A DNA stretch of 45,667 nucleotides from an uncultured Verrucomicrobia subdivision 3 bacterium. GTDB taxonomy: Bacteria; Verrucomicrobiota; Verrucomicrobiia; Limisphaerales; UBA11358. Of the stretch, positions 17,396 to 26,981 are shown in pieces. The position numbers and the translations under genes are program-made. Every line of letters begins with the position of its first letter. The first letter of the stretch is position 1. The stretch covers positions 1 through 45,667 of the forward strand of contig CAIQWB010000060.1 in the NCBI GenBank assembly GCA_903875465.1, written 5' to 3'. Under the pieces are notes generated by a model. The model was not told where the DNA came from. It searched no databases and saw only the letters and a list, made by a program, of their open reading frames with translations.

Positions 17396-18712
17396 ATGCA
17401 GCATTCGCCGGCAACAACCGCCCCGTCCCTGCCCCGCGTCCTGGGGGTGACCGGACTGGCCTTTGCCTCGTTCAATAGCATCGTGGGCTCGGGTATCTTT
17501 GGGTTGCCGGCGCTGGTCGCCGCCCTGCTGGGACCGGCGGCGATTCTCGCGTATCTGGTGTGCGTGGTGCTGATTGCCCTCATGGGACTGTGCTTTGCCG
17601 AGGCGGGCAGCCGGGTAAACTGTCCGGGCGGGTTGTATGCGTACGCGCACACTGCGTTCGGCCCCGTGGTGGGCGGTGTCGCCGGCACCTTGAACTGGAT
17701 CGCCACCGCCGTGATGCCCAGCGCGGCGATTGCCAATTTTATCACCAGCACCCTGGCCGTGGCCGCGCCCGCCCTGGCCAGCCCCCTGCCCCGCGCGCTG
17801 TTTCTAGCCTTTATTTATCTGACCCTGGCGGCAGTCAATATTCGCGGCACCCGCATGGGGGCCGGCCTGTCCGTGACCATCGGCATTATCAAGCTGACGC
17901 CGCTGGTGCTGCTGGTGGTGGCGGGTTCACTGGCCATCCACGCGCCGAATTTACATTGGACCAGCCGGCCGGCCCCCGAGCTGGTCGGCCAGGGCGCGGT
18001 GCTCTTGTTTTTTGCCTTCATGGGGGTGGAAAGCGGACTGAGCATGAGCGGGGAGGTCCGCCACCCGGCGCGCACGGTGCCCCGGGCGATTGCCCTGTGC
18101 CTGACGCTCATCGCCTTTTTGTATATTGGCTTGCAGTGGGTTGCCCAAGGGGTGCTGGGGCCCGGTCTGGCAGTGGCCAAAGCCCCGCTGGTGGCGACCG
18201 CCACGGCGGTATTCGGCCCTTGGGGCACCCGCCTGCTCTGGATCGCCACCCTCGTTTCGGCCGCTGGTTATCTGACCGGCGATGTGCTGTGTTCCCCGCG
18301 GCTCATGCATGCCCTGGCCGGGACCGGGCAGTTGCCCCGCCCCCTGGCGGGAATGCATCCGCGGTTTGGCACCCCGGCCGTGGCGATTGGCACCTATGCC
18401 CTATTATGCTTTGTCGTGGCGGTCTCCGGCTCGTTCCGTCAGCTCGTTATCATTGCCAGCTCCAGCACCCTCTTGTTGTATTTGATTTGTTGTCTGGGGC
18501 TTTTACGTTTGCGGGCGCGCCAGGTGGCCATGGCCGGCACTCCGTTTCAGGCACCGGGCGGCGCCTTCGTACCACTAGCCGCTGCGGCCATCATTGTCTG
18601 GATGTTGACTACCCTTCCCGGGAAGGAACTCGCCGCAGGCGCGGGGCTGGTGGCCGTGTCCGGCATCATCTACGGTATCCGCACCCGCCGCACCGGGGGG
18701 ACGGTGTTATAA
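17396..18712 (+). CDS. APC-superfamily amino-acid permease
   Basis: A 438-residue inner-membrane transporter with about 12 hydrophobic helices. The first helix carries the unwound substrate-binding signature of the APC fold (FNSIVGSGIFGLP), and GGLYAYAHTAFGP and FFAFMGVESGLSMSGEV correspond to conserved segments of helices 3 and 6. It probably exchanges or imports amino acids with protons; the substrate cannot be deduced. The ATG at 17396 is chosen over the TTG directly before it. It begins 14 bases after the ATPase stop, so it could be read through from that operon, although its function gives no reason to include it. Its last Leu-stop (TTATAA) is shared with the convergent P-ATPase stop. 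Confidence 0.9.
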   Translation: MQHSPATTAPSLPRVLGVTGLAFASFNSIVGSGIFGLPALVAALLGPAAILAYLVCVVLIALMGLCFAEAGSRVNCPGGLYAYAHTAFGPVVGGVAGTLNWIATAVMPSAAIANFITSTLAVAAPALASPLPRALFLAFIYLTLAAVNIRGTRMGAGLSVTIGIIKLTPLVLLVVAGSLAIHAPNLHWTSRPAPELVGQGAVLLFFAFMGVESGLSMSGEVRHPARTVPRAIALCLTLIAFLYIGLQWVAQGVLGPGLAVAKAPLVATATAVFGPWGTRLLWIATLVSAAGYLTGDVLCSPRLMHALAGTGQLPRPLAGMHPRFGTPAVAIGTYALLCFVVAVSGSFRQLVIIASSSTLLLYLICCLGLLRLRARQVAMAGTPFQAPGGAFVPLAAAAIIVWMLTTLPGKELAAGAGLVAVSGIIYGIRTRRTGGTVL

Positions 18713-21100
18713 CCGGGCAGCCTCGCGGACCGGAGTTGCGGCAGCTTGGCGCCAGCGCAACAAACGCAGGGCATTGCCAATCACAATCAAATCCGAGAAG
18801 CCCATGGCGGCAGCGCACCAAACCGGGCTGGCAAACCCCAGGGCAGCCAGGGGTACCCCGAGGGCGTTGTAAAAGAACGCCCAGAATAAATTTTGCTTGA
18901 TGGTCCGCAACGTGGCGCGGGCCAGGCCGAGGGCCTCGGGCACGGCGGCGATTTCCGATTTAAGCAGAATAATATCTGCGGCTTCCCGCGCTATGTCGCT
19001 CGCGCGGCTCACGGCAATCCCGAGATCCGCCTGGGTAAGGGCCGGGGCGTCGTTGATACCGTCGCCCACAAAGGCCACGCGTTGCCCTTGCGCTTGCAGT
19101 TTTTGAATGAACCCGGCCTTTTGTTCCGGGCGCACACCGGCAAACACATGGCCCGCCGGGATGCCGGTTTGTTGGGCAATGCTAGCCGCGGTCAACGGAT
19201 TATCGCCGGTGACTAAATAGGTTTGTAATCCCTGCCGCTGCAGTCGCGCCACCACATCAGCCGCCCCGGGCTTCAAGGTGTCCCGCAAGGCAAAAAGGCC
19301 GGTTAACTGACCGTCACGCGCCAACCCGACAAGCGAGGCCCCCTGCCCTGACCATTCGGTGATGAAGGTGGTTCCGGTCGAAATATCCACGCCGCTCGCT
19401 TGCAGCCAAGTCAGGGATCCCAGACGCAACTCGGCCGGAGCGGGCAGGCCATCCTGCCATGTGGCGGACACACCGGAGCCTTGAATTTCCTGCCAGTGGG
19501 TCAATTCCGGGAGCGGCGTATTGGCGGCAACTTCCGGGTTTCGGGCGATGGCCTGGCTCAGGGGGTGGGTGGAGTTGCGGGCCAGCGCGGCTGCCAGAAG
19601 TGGCCACGCCGGACCAGTGGCCGGCAACAGTTCCGCGAAGGTGGCCACGGTGGGCTGGCCACTGGTGAGGGTGCCGGTTTTGTCAAACAGCACAGCGGTG
19701 ATGCGGCCGGCTTTTTCCAGGGCAATGCCGTCGCGAATCAGAATGCCGCGGCGGGCGGCGGTATTGGCGGCCGCCATGATGGCGGCCGGGGTGGCCAAGC
19801 CCATGGCGCAAGGACAGGCCACGATAAAAACGGCCGCCGCGATGATAAACGCCGCCGCACTGGCCGTCGCGGGGACATGGCCGTGCCAGAGCCAGGGAGC
19901 GAGCCATTCATGAAAATGGCGGGCGCCCGTGTAGTCCAATCCCCACCACAAAGCAGCGCTGATGGCCACCACCACAATGATCGGCACGAAGACATTGCTG
20001 ACCCGGTCGCCCAGACGCTGAATATCGGCCCGGCTGGTTTGAGCTCGTTGCACGGCGGATATGACTTGGGCCAGGGCGGTGGCCTCGCCAATACCCGTAA
20101 CCCGCATGACCAGGCGGCCATTCAGATTCACAGTGCCGGCATAGAGTTGGCCGCCGGCTTGTTTGTCCACCGGCAGGGATTCTCCGGTAAGCATGGCCTC
20201 ATCCACCGCCGATTCGCCGGTGGTCACCACCCCATCAGTGGGCACCCGGTCGCCGGGTTTGAGGACAATGAGATCGCCCGCCGATAAATCGGCCACCGGC
20301 GTTTCAATTTCCGTTTCCGCAACCGGTGCGGCCGCCTTCGGTTTAAAGCTAAGCAGGTCGCGGGCCGATAATTTGGCCGTCGCCGCCACCGCCGGGGCCT
20401 TGGCGAGGCGACGGGCGGTAGCCGGGGCGAGGGTCAGCAGGGATTGCAACGCCCCCGAGGCGCGGTCGCTCACGCGGGCTTCAAACCAATGGCCCAGGCT
20501 GATGAGCGAAATGATGGCGGCGGCCTCCATGAAATAGAGATGGTCAGCTGGCGCGCCGGTGAAGAGCACCCAGCAACTGAAGGCAAAGGCCGTGGTGGAA
20601 CCCAGCGAGACCAGAGTGTCCATGTTGGAACTGCCAAGGCGGAGTTGGCGCCAGGCGCCGCGATAAAACTGGCTGCCGCACCAGACCTGCACCACCCCGG
20701 CGAGGAGGAAGGATAACCACCGATACCACCCCACGGCCATGAGCGCAAAAACCCATTCGCCCAGCATGAGAATGGCGGTGACGCCCACCCCCAGCCAAAG
20801 GTTGAATTGCCACTGGTCGAGCGGCGAGGCGGGAGCGGAACTTCCGGAAACTTCCGGAACCTCGCGAACTTCATAACCGGCCGCCGTGATGGCGGCGAGC
20901 ACGGCGGGCACATTTTTATCCGCCGCCGAGTTCCAGCGGACGGTGGCGTGTTTGGCCGTGAGCGAGATGGTGGCGCTCCGAACACCGGGAACGGACTGGC
21001 TGGCCTCGGTGACGTGGCGGGCGCAATTGTTGCAGGTCATGCCGTCCACTTGGAACTGGGTGAGGGTGGCGGCAGGGACACTGGCAGTTGACGTTGGCAT
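18707..21100 (-). CDS. copA: copper-translocating P1B-type ATPase
   Basis: Exports Cu+ (or Ag+) from the cytoplasm using ATP. The 797-residue protein has one N-terminal heavy-metal domain with Cys23-x2-Cys26 (GMTCNNC), two leading helices, an actuator domain with TGES, the metal-site Cys429-Pro-Cys431 (VACPCAMGLATP), the phosphorylated Asp473 (DKTGTLT), the HP motif (THPLSQ), GDGINDAPALTQAD, and a last helix GFSDLIVIGNALRLLR. The segment between the fourth helix and the actuator domain contains an extra Ala/Pro/Lys-rich stretch of about 25-30 residues (from ARRLAKAP to ETPVADL) not usual for CopA. The ATG at 21100 is favoured over TTG 21112. No cueR-like regulator or copper chaperone gene is adjacent. 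Confidence 0.94.
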   Translation of the reverse strand: MPTSTASVPAATLTQFQVDGMTCNNCARHVTEASQSVPGVRSATISLTAKHATVRWNSAADKNVPAVLAAITAAGYEVREVPEVSGSSAPASPLDQWQFNLWLGVGVTAILMLGEWVFALMAVGWYRWLSFLLAGVVQVWCGSQFYRGAWRQLRLGSSNMDTLVSLGSTTAFAFSCWVLFTGAPADHLYFMEAAAIISLISLGHWFEARVSDRASGALQSLLTLAPATARRLAKAPAVAATAKLSARDLLSFKPKAAAPVAETEIETPVADLSAGDLIVLKPGDRVPTDGVVTTGESAVDEAMLTGESLPVDKQAGGQLYAGTVNLNGRLVMRVTGIGEATALAQVISAVQRAQTSRADIQRLGDRVSNVFVPIIVVVAISAALWWGLDYTGARHFHEWLAPWLWHGHVPATASAAAFIIAAAVFIVACPCAMGLATPAAIMAAANTAARRGILIRDGIALEKAGRITAVLFDKTGTLTSGQPTVATFAELLPATGPAWPLLAAALARNSTHPLSQAIARNPEVAANTPLPELTHWQEIQGSGVSATWQDGLPAPAELRLGSLTWLQASGVDISTGTTFITEWSGQGASLVGLARDGQLTGLFALRDTLKPGAADVVARLQRQGLQTYLVTGDNPLTAASIAQQTGIPAGHVFAGVRPEQKAGFIQKLQAQGQRVAFVGDGINDAPALTQADLGIAVSRASDIAREAADIILLKSEIAAVPEALGLARATLRTIKQNLFWAFFYNALGVPLAALGFASPVWCAAAMGFSDLIVIGNALRLLRWRQAAATPVREAARL

Positions 21101-21308
21101 AGTAATAACCAATGAGAGGGTAACAGGGAAAAGGGCGTTTGTCGAACGGGGGGCTAAAACGACTCTTTGCCGATTTAACCGGTTGAAGCCAGAAATCTGG
21201 AGCCCAGCTGAGGGACTGTTTTACAATTTAACGTAGTAGGACAAAGTGCCCGCCTCTAAAAATGATGCCGGACGGGGTCGTGGGGGAAAATGCGGGCAGC
21301 CATTGGGC

Positions 21309-21656
21309 TCATGGTTTGATATGGGGGTTCATGCCAATGCTCAAATCGCCCACGGAAATCTGAAACGGCACATCCGACCGGGTCTGCGCGCGTAATAATT
21401 GCAACAGCTTGCCGGATTCTTCAATCCTCATCGCGATCAAGACACTGCCATCTTTTTGGACGGTTGGCGTGGCCATACACACACGGCCACCACCTAAATC
21501 ATGCCGGCTTGGCACACCATCGGAAACTTCCACCACCCCCAAATCATAAACGTGCGGACGGACCGTGGCGGCGGCCGACGAAGGCTTGGAGCATCCGGCG
21601 AAGACAAATCCCAAGGCTAGCCAGGCAAGGGGGATGAGTGGCGTCCGCTGGATCAT
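21309..21656 (-). CDS. small hypothetical lipoprotein
   Basis: A 115-residue protein beginning with a lipoprotein signal peptide whose lipobox is FAGC (Cys near residue 21). The mature part has a VYDLGVVEVSDG start and a DGSVLIAMRIEESGK segment of apparent beta-strands; the last residues contain the phrase VGDLSIGMNP. I recognise no named family. It is probably anchored in the inner or outer membrane facing the periplasm. The frame is open 18 codons further upstream from a TTG, but the ATG at 21656 places the signal peptide correctly. It is alone between the copper ATPase and a zinc-ribbon gene on the same strand. Confidence 0.65.
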   Translation of the reverse strand: MIQRTPLIPLAWLALGFVFAGCSKPSSAAATVRPHVYDLGVVEVSDGVPSRHDLGGGRVCMATPTVQKDGSVLIAMRIEESGKLLQLLRAQTRSDVPFQISVGDLSIGMNPHIKP

Positions 21657-21777
21657 ATTAACCAGTTTAACACTGATTTTCAGTCTTAGTTGCGAGCTAA
21701 GTGAGTGCAAAGCAGCGCCCCTGAGAAAGGCACCCAGGTGCTGGTGAAGCTCCGCTGGGGGAAAACGGACAGTACGC

Positions 21778-22068
21778 TTACTCAGGCTTTTCCGGCTTGG
21801 TCTCGGGGTTCGCGAGCCAGGCGTCGGGGAAATGGGTCATCCCGGTTTTTTGCACGGCCGGGGGCACGGAGCTGGCATCGGATTTTTTCCAGCTTTCCGG
21901 CACGAAGGTCATGCCGGATTTTTGCGAACCGGTCGCGGGCTTGGACGCCACGCCGGGAACCACCGTGAGGGTGCGGCACGCCGGACAGGTGATTTGCCGG
22001 CCGGCGAATTGATCGTCACAGGCCAGGCGCTGTTTGCAATGTGAACATTCAAATTTCAATTCGCTCAT
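21778..22068 (-). CDS. small zinc-ribbon protein
   Basis: A 96-residue cytoplasmic protein. Its N-terminus has two Cys-x2-Cys knuckles (CSHCKQ and CPACRT, 20 residues apart), a zinc ribbon of the kind found at the start of many planctomycete and verrucomicrobial proteins (FEC.HC...L.C.....G....CP.C). The remainder is low-complexity and contains a short internal repeat, SGMTFVPESWKK and TGMTHFPDAWLA. No catalytic domain follows, so this may be a free-standing adaptor; function unknown. The next genes on this strand are the lipoprotein and the copper ATPase, but the gaps argue against one operon. Confidence 0.7.
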   Translation of the reverse strand: MSELKFECSHCKQRLACDDQFAGRQITCPACRTLTVVPGVASKPATGSQKSGMTFVPESWKKSDASSVPPAVQKTGMTHFPDAWLANPETKPEKPE

Positions 22069-22341
22069 GCATTTAATTTATAGACAGGATTCAGCTGAGC
22101 ACAAGATTTTCCTTGGCCATAACGATTCAATTCCACGGCAATTAAACGGATAAAACGCAGAAAACCATGGAAGCAATCCGCGAAGGCGCGGTCCGGGGGT
22201 TGGTGGTGAATATCCACCAGCGATTCGGGAGCGTTGGCTGCGCCAAGGGGCAGCGGGTTTGTGTTTGAAATTTGGGCCGGTTTAAAGGACCCTCCCAGCC
22301 ATGGATTGCCAGATCAGAAACCACCCGGAGATGCCAAACTA

Positions 22342-23214
22342 ATGCCGCCGATTTCACTGGTCGTTTGCGTTTACAAAGAAGGTGATTTGTTGCAGCGCTT
22401 GTTGCAGCACATGGCGGGCAATTACGATGACTTGGTGGTGGTGCATGATGGTCCGGATACAACCCAGGTGCGCGCCATCGTGGAGCGCGCCGGGGGCCGG
22501 TTTTTTGCAGGCGGCCGGGAATACCAGCAGGAACCTCACTGGCCATTTGCCTGGGGCCTGGCCCGGCACGACTGGATTTTGCGCCTGGATGCGGATGAAT
22601 TTCCCAGCCCGGAGCTGCACCGCTGGTTGCATGACTTCCGGCAGCAGCCGGACCCGCCCCCGGAGGTCTCCGGCTACACGTGTATCTGGCCGCTGTGGGA
22701 TGGCACGCGCGCCGTTTCCCGGGTCTGGCCGGCCGGCCGGAATTTCTTTTTCGACCGCCGCCGGGTGCGCTTTTTTGGCATGGTGGAACAGGTGCCGGTG
22801 GCGGATGGCCACTACCTTCCCCTGTCCCTGGTCCTGGAGCACCAACCCCGGCGCAAATCCTACGGCCTGTATAACGTGGTGGCCCGCCGCCAGGCCTGGC
22901 ATTGGCGCGACCGGATTGCCCATTCGCTGCTGGGTCCGCCCACCGGCTTGAACTGCTGGCGCTGGCCCCAGGAGGCCTGGCCACCCGAATGGGAGCAGAT
23001 CCGGCAGCGACCCTGGCGCACGGCGGTTTACCGGCTGACAGTGAATGTGTTGCGCGGCATGCGGGATCAATGGCGGCAGGAGGGCAAGGTGTTTCCCTTC
23101 GCCGCCCTGGCCAACCCGGTGCATCATGCGCTGATTTGCGTCCGGTACTGGCAGTTGCGCCGCCAGGGGGCGAAACCGTATCCACCGACCCAGGCCACGA
23201 GCGTGGGTAAATGA
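22342..23214 (+). CDS. family 2 glycosyltransferase
   Basis: A 290-residue GT-A-fold glycosyltransferase that probably adds a sugar to a lipid-linked envelope glycan on the cytoplasmic face. It opens with the family 2 strand [18 protein letters not shown], has [10 protein letters not shown], and the metal/nucleotide-binding Asp83-Ala-Asp85 in LRLDADEF. The second half is rich in Trp and Arg and has amphipathic segments that could contact the membrane. The gene resembles the WaaE/KdtX-like branch; acceptor and donor are unknown. The frame is open upstream to 22234, but the ATG at 22342 begins the fold. It is the first gene of a glycan group with the two epimerases that follow. Confidence 0.85.
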   Translation: MPPISLVVCVYKEGDLLQRLLQHMAGNYDDLVVVHDGPDTTQVRAIVERAGGRFFAGGREYQQEPHWPFAWGLARHDWILRLDADEFPSPELHRWLHDFRQQPDPPPEVSGYTCIWPLWDGTRAVSRVWPAGRNFFFDRRRVRFFGMVEQVPVADGHYLPLSLVLEHQPRRKSYGLYNVVARRQAWHWRDRIAHSLLGPPTGLNCWRWPQEAWPPEWEQIRQRPWRTAVYRLTVNVLRGMRDQWRQEGKVFPFAALANPVHHALICVRYWQLRRQGAKPYPPTQATSVGK

Positions 23215-23320
23215 TGGGCATTGGCGTAAAAGTCCGGTTTGTACTTTGGCGGAGGTTTGCCTATGCTGCCCCCCGTCGCGAGCTTTAATTAGACAGAAAA
23301 CTTTATGGAAATGGTTCATT

Positions 23321-24373
23321 ATGAATAAAAAACTGCTGGTCACGGGATCAAGCGGTCTCATTGGCAGCGAAGTGGTGACCAGTTTCGCCCAGGCTGGCTG
23401 GGCCGTTCATGGGGCGGATAACAACATGCGCGCGGATTTTTTTGGTCCGCAGGGCGACACGCGCTGGAATATGCAACGCCTCCGCGACACCTTCCCGAAC
23501 TTCCAGCATCATGAGCTGGACATTCGCCATCGCGCCGGCGTGCTGGCCCTGCTCAAGGAACTCCAGCCCGACGCCGTCGTGCACACGGCCGCCCAGCCGA
23601 GTCATGACCTCGCGGCCAGCCGCCCATTTGATGATTTCGATGTCAACGCGGTGGGCACGTTCAACCTGCTGGAAGCCACCCGCCTGGCCTGTCCCGAATC
23701 TCCCTTCGTGCACATGAGCACGAACAAAGTCTACGGCGATGCCCCCAACGAAATCCCCCGGGTGGAACTGCCCACGCGCTGGGATTACGCGGACCCGGCC
23801 TATGCCGATGGCATCGCCGAGAGCTTCCGCATCGACCAAAGCAAGCATTCGATTTTTGGTGCCTCGAAAGTGGCCGCGGACATCATGGTGCAGGAATACG
23901 GCCGTTATTTCAACCTGCCCACCTGCGCCCTGCGTGGCGGCTGTCTCACCGGACCGAATCACAGTGGCGTGGAACTGCATGGCTTTCTGAGCTACCTGAT
24001 CAAGTGCAACCTGGAAGGGCGTACCTACCGCGTGTTTGGTTATAAAGGCAAACAAGTGCGCGACAACATCCACAGCCATGATGTGGTTTCGTTCATGCAG
24101 CATTTCATCGCCCAGCCGCGCTGCGGCGAGGTCTACAACATCGGCGGCGGCCGCGCCAATTCAATTTCCATTTTGGAGGCCTTCGCGCTGATTGCCGAGA
24201 TTTCGGGCAAACCCATGAAGCATGAATATGTGGACCAAAACCGCTCCGGCGACCACATTTGCTACATCAGCAATCTGGCCAAGATGAAAGCGCATTATCC
24301 CGGGTGGGACATCACGAAGAATTTGCGCACCACGTTTGAAGAAATTCACGCCGCCTGGCGGCAGGGTCATTAA
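23321..24373 (+). CDS. NAD-dependent sugar epimerase, CDP-paratose 2-epimerase-like
   Basis: A 350-residue extended short-chain dehydrogenase acting on a nucleotide-linked sugar, most like CDP-paratose/CDP-tyvelose 2-epimerases (family resemblance: [21 protein letters not shown] and STNKVYGD). The Rossmann motif GSSGLIG lies at residues 8-14. Unusually, the catalytic Tyr of Y-x3-K is Phe179 (FGASK183); other homologues with this F exist to my knowledge, so this may be a subfamily trait and the proton relay may differ. The ATG at 23321 begins exactly at the fold, with an upstream in-frame ATG rejected. It is followed by a paralogue that retains the Tyr. Confidence 0.85.
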   Translation: MNKKLLVTGSSGLIGSEVVTSFAQAGWAVHGADNNMRADFFGPQGDTRWNMQRLRDTFPNFQHHELDIRHRAGVLALLKELQPDAVVHTAAQPSHDLAASRPFDDFDVNAVGTFNLLEATRLACPESPFVHMSTNKVYGDAPNEIPRVELPTRWDYADPAYADGIAESFRIDQSKHSIFGASKVAADIMVQEYGRYFNLPTCALRGGCLTGPNHSGVELHGFLSYLIKCNLEGRTYRVFGYKGKQVRDNIHSHDVVSFMQHFIAQPRCGEVYNIGGGRANSISILEAFALIAEISGKPMKHEYVDQNRSGDHICYISNLAKMKAHYPGWDITKNLRTTFEEIHAAWRQGH

Positions 24374-24420
24374 ATAAAAACCGGCCAGGCGCAAGGGTGC
24401 CGGGCGCATTGCCAAACCAG

Positions 24421-25494
24421 GTGAAAATTCTAATAACCGGAGCTGCGGGATTTGTGGGCGGCAGCCTGATTCAGGCCATCAAGGCAGCGGGCTGCCCGTG
24501 GGACCTGATTGGCCTGGACAACCTCAGCCGGCCGGGCAGCGAAGCCCAGCGCACGGAACTGCGCCGCCTGGGCGTGCGGCTGTTCCATGGGGACTTGCGG
24601 TGTCAAAGCGATGTGGACGCCCTGCCGCAGGTGGATTGGATCGTGGACTGCGCGGCCAATCCCAGCGTATTGGCCGGGGCGGATGGCCGCACGAGCAGCC
24701 GGCAGTTGATGGAGCATAATTTGGCGGGCACGTTGAATATGCTGGAGTATTGCCAGCGCTGGGGGGCCGGGTTTGTCCTGCTCAGCACGAGCCGGGTGTA
24801 TGCGATTGAACCGCTGGCCGCGCTGCCGGTGGCGGTGCAGGCGGGGGCGTTTCAGCCGGTCCATCCGGACCAATGGCCGCCAGGTTTTAGTACGCAGGGG
24901 ATTGCGGAATCGTTTTCCACCACGGCCCCCATTTCCTTGTATGGGGCCTCCAAGCTAGCCTCGGAAGCGCTGGCTTTGGAATATGGCGCGACGTTTGATT
25001 TTCCGGTGTGGATCAACCGGTGCGGCGTGATGGCCGGGGCGGGCCAGTTTGGGCGGCCGGACCAGGGGATTTTTGCGTATTGGTTGAATTCGCATCTACG
25101 GCGGAAGCCATTGCGCTACATTGGCTTTGATGGCGGGGGCCATCAAGTGCGCGACTGCCTGCATCCGCGCGACCTCCTGCCCTTGTTGCAACAACAATTT
25201 GCGGTGGGCAAAGCCCCGGGCAAACCGAGGTTGGTGAATGTGGCCGGTGGGCTGGGCTCAGCGATGTCGCTGCGGCAATTGCACGCGTGGTGCGATGAAC
25301 GATTCGGTCCGCATGAAGTGACCAGTGACGCCCGGCCGCGGCGGTTTGACCTGCCGTGGGTGGTGCTCGATTCCCGGCTGGCCGCGGAAACCTGGAACTG
25401 GCAGCCCGCCACCGCAACGCCGCAAGTGCTGGAGGAAATTGCCCGACATGCCGAGGCGCATCCGCACTGGCTCGAAACCTCGGCCCCTGATTAA
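24421..25494 (+). CDS. second NAD-dependent sugar epimerase of the same family
   Basis: A paralogue of the preceding gene, 357 residues from the GTG at 24421. Rossmann motif GAAGFVG near the N-terminus, STSRVYA, the intact catalytic Tyr174-x3-Lys178 (YGASK), RCGVMAGAGQFG and GHQVRDCLHPRDL. It also resembles CDP-paratose 2-epimerases. An earlier in-frame GTG at 24397 is possible but has its AAGG too close to act as a ribosome-binding site. The two enzymes may make two related sugars or act in sequence; which donor sugar is unknown. It begins 47 bases after the first epimerase and is followed 23 bases later by a glycosyltransferase. Confidence 0.85.
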   Translation: MKILITGAAGFVGGSLIQAIKAAGCPWDLIGLDNLSRPGSEAQRTELRRLGVRLFHGDLRCQSDVDALPQVDWIVDCAANPSVLAGADGRTSSRQLMEHNLAGTLNMLEYCQRWGAGFVLLSTSRVYAIEPLAALPVAVQAGAFQPVHPDQWPPGFSTQGIAESFSTTAPISLYGASKLASEALALEYGATFDFPVWINRCGVMAGAGQFGRPDQGIFAYWLNSHLRRKPLRYIGFDGGGHQVRDCLHPRDLLPLLQQQFAVGKAPGKPRLVNVAGGLGSAMSLRQLHAWCDERFGPHEVTSDARPRRFDLPWVVLDSRLAAETWNWQPATATPQVLEEIARHAEAHPHWLETSAPD

Positions 25495-25517
25495 TTACCG
25501 CTCACGACCCTCTCCCC

Positions 25518-26744
25518 ATGTCCAAGCCGGAATCTTTTCCCCGTCTGCTGGTGGCCACCGAATTCCCGCCCAATGCCTCCGGCGGCGGCCCCGCCGTGGT
25601 GCGCCAGATGTTGCGCGACTGGCCCGCGGACCAATTATACTGGTGGAGCTGCCTCCCGGAAACAACCACCACCTTTGGCCAAAAAACCGCCGGTCAGGCC
25701 GTGGCCGCCATCCCGGCCAAACTGTACCCGCACCAGCGGTGGTGCGAACAGAAATCCTGGGTACTGGAAAATATCTGGACGCACGTGGCCACGCGACAGT
25801 TGCGCTCGACCCTGCGCGCTGTTCAACCCGACGTCATCTGGGTGATTCCCCATGGTTGGTCCATTCCCCCGCTGGCCCGGGTGCTGCCCGGGGCCAGGAT
25901 CCCCTGGCACGTCACCTTTCAGGATTACATGGACATCGACAGCTACGCGGTGCGCTACGGAGTGGCCCGCAGCCGGCGGCTCTCGGCGGCGGCCGACCGC
26001 CTGTATGCCGAAGCGACCACGCGGGATGCGACCTCCCATCCCATGATCGCCGATCTGCTCCAGCGAACCGGGGCGCCGGCCGCCCAAATGTTGCATGCCG
26101 GCATAGAAAAAGAAGACCTGGCCTGGCTGGAAGCGGGCCTGGCGGGGAAACCAGATTGCCTGCGCATCGCCCATGCCGGCTCCATTCAATTGGAAAGCGT
26201 GTTCGCGCTCTTCGTGGCGGCGTTGCAAAAAATCCGCGCGCGCCTGCCGGTGCCGGTGACGCTGGAATTTTTTGGAAACCATTCGTACCGCAGCCGTTCC
26301 TGGTTCGATGCCACCTGGATGAATGAACGGGGCAATCTGCCGACGGCCCAACTGACGGCGGCGTTGCGCGAGTGTGCCTGGGGGTTTTCGCCGATGGCCC
26401 TCACCGACGAGGACCCGCGCTACAACCGGCTGAGTTTCCCCACCAAGTTCATCAGCTACCTGGCGGCGGGCCTGCCGGTCATCACGCTGGGCCATCCGGA
26501 AAGCAGTGTGGTGAAGATGGCGAAAGCGTATGACGTGGGGGTATGCATTACCAGCGCGGATGTCGACAAAATCAGCGCCCAACTGGCGCCGGCCCTGGCG
26601 GACGCCCAGCCGCAAAAGACGTATATTGAGGAAATCCGGCGCTGCGCCCGGACGGAATTTGACGCGGTGCGGATGCGGCGGATCCTGTATGACGGTTTGC
26701 GCCAGAGCGCGGCCGGGGCCAACCCAAGTGACCCTGCTGCGTAG
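25518..26744 (+). CDS. GT-B glycosyltransferase (family 4-like)
   Basis: A 408-residue glycosyltransferase. The N-terminal half begins LLVATEFPPNASGGGPAVVR, the typical Gly-rich acceptor-side loop of GT4 enzymes, and the C-terminal half holds the donor-binding region FPTKFISYLAAGLPVITLGHPESSV with a nearby YDVGVCI. It probably transfers a sugar, perhaps the product of the two epimerases just upstream, to a surface polysaccharide; that link is inferred from the 23-bp spacing. No membrane segment is evident. Downstream the GC content falls sharply and the accessory island begins. Confidence 0.82.
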   Translation: MSKPESFPRLLVATEFPPNASGGGPAVVRQMLRDWPADQLYWWSCLPETTTTFGQKTAGQAVAAIPAKLYPHQRWCEQKSWVLENIWTHVATRQLRSTLRAVQPDVIWVIPHGWSIPPLARVLPGARIPWHVTFQDYMDIDSYAVRYGVARSRRLSAAADRLYAEATTRDATSHPMIADLLQRTGAPAAQMLHAGIEKEDLAWLEAGLAGKPDCLRIAHAGSIQLESVFALFVAALQKIRARLPVPVTLEFFGNHSYRSRSWFDATWMNERGNLPTAQLTAALRECAWGFSPMALTDEDPRYNRLSFPTKFISYLAAGLPVITLGHPESSVVKMAKAYDVGVCITSADVDKISAQLAPALADAQPQKTYIEEIRRCARTEFDAVRMRRILYDGLRQSAAGANPSDPAA

Positions 26745-26961
26745 GCGGGGAAAACTGTTTGAATACGACAACCGACCGGAGTTGGGTCAGGCAGCCATTG
26801 CTCGCGATTGGGGATAAAACCCTCCCCCGCTTTGCCTGTGGCTGTTGCCGGTTCCATAATGCCGCCCTTTTTAGCCAAGTGATGCTGGACAGGCCAGATT
26901 TAAATGATTATACCCAGTTACATGAAATGTGCTAAACCACCCAATCGTGGCTGACTATGAT

Positions 26962-26968
26962 GTTAGGC
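26962..26968 (+). other. GTTAGGC site, possible recombination core
   Basis: The heptamer GTTAGGC fits the GTTRRRY core of integron attC sites and lies 13 bases before a small start codon. The same heptamer occurs at 27810-27816 and 28877-28883, each preceded by a conserved 100-bp block. The sequence upstream of this first site is not the conserved block, so alone it is weak. Confidence 0.25.
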
Positions 26969-26981
26969 GGCATTGAGAGTT

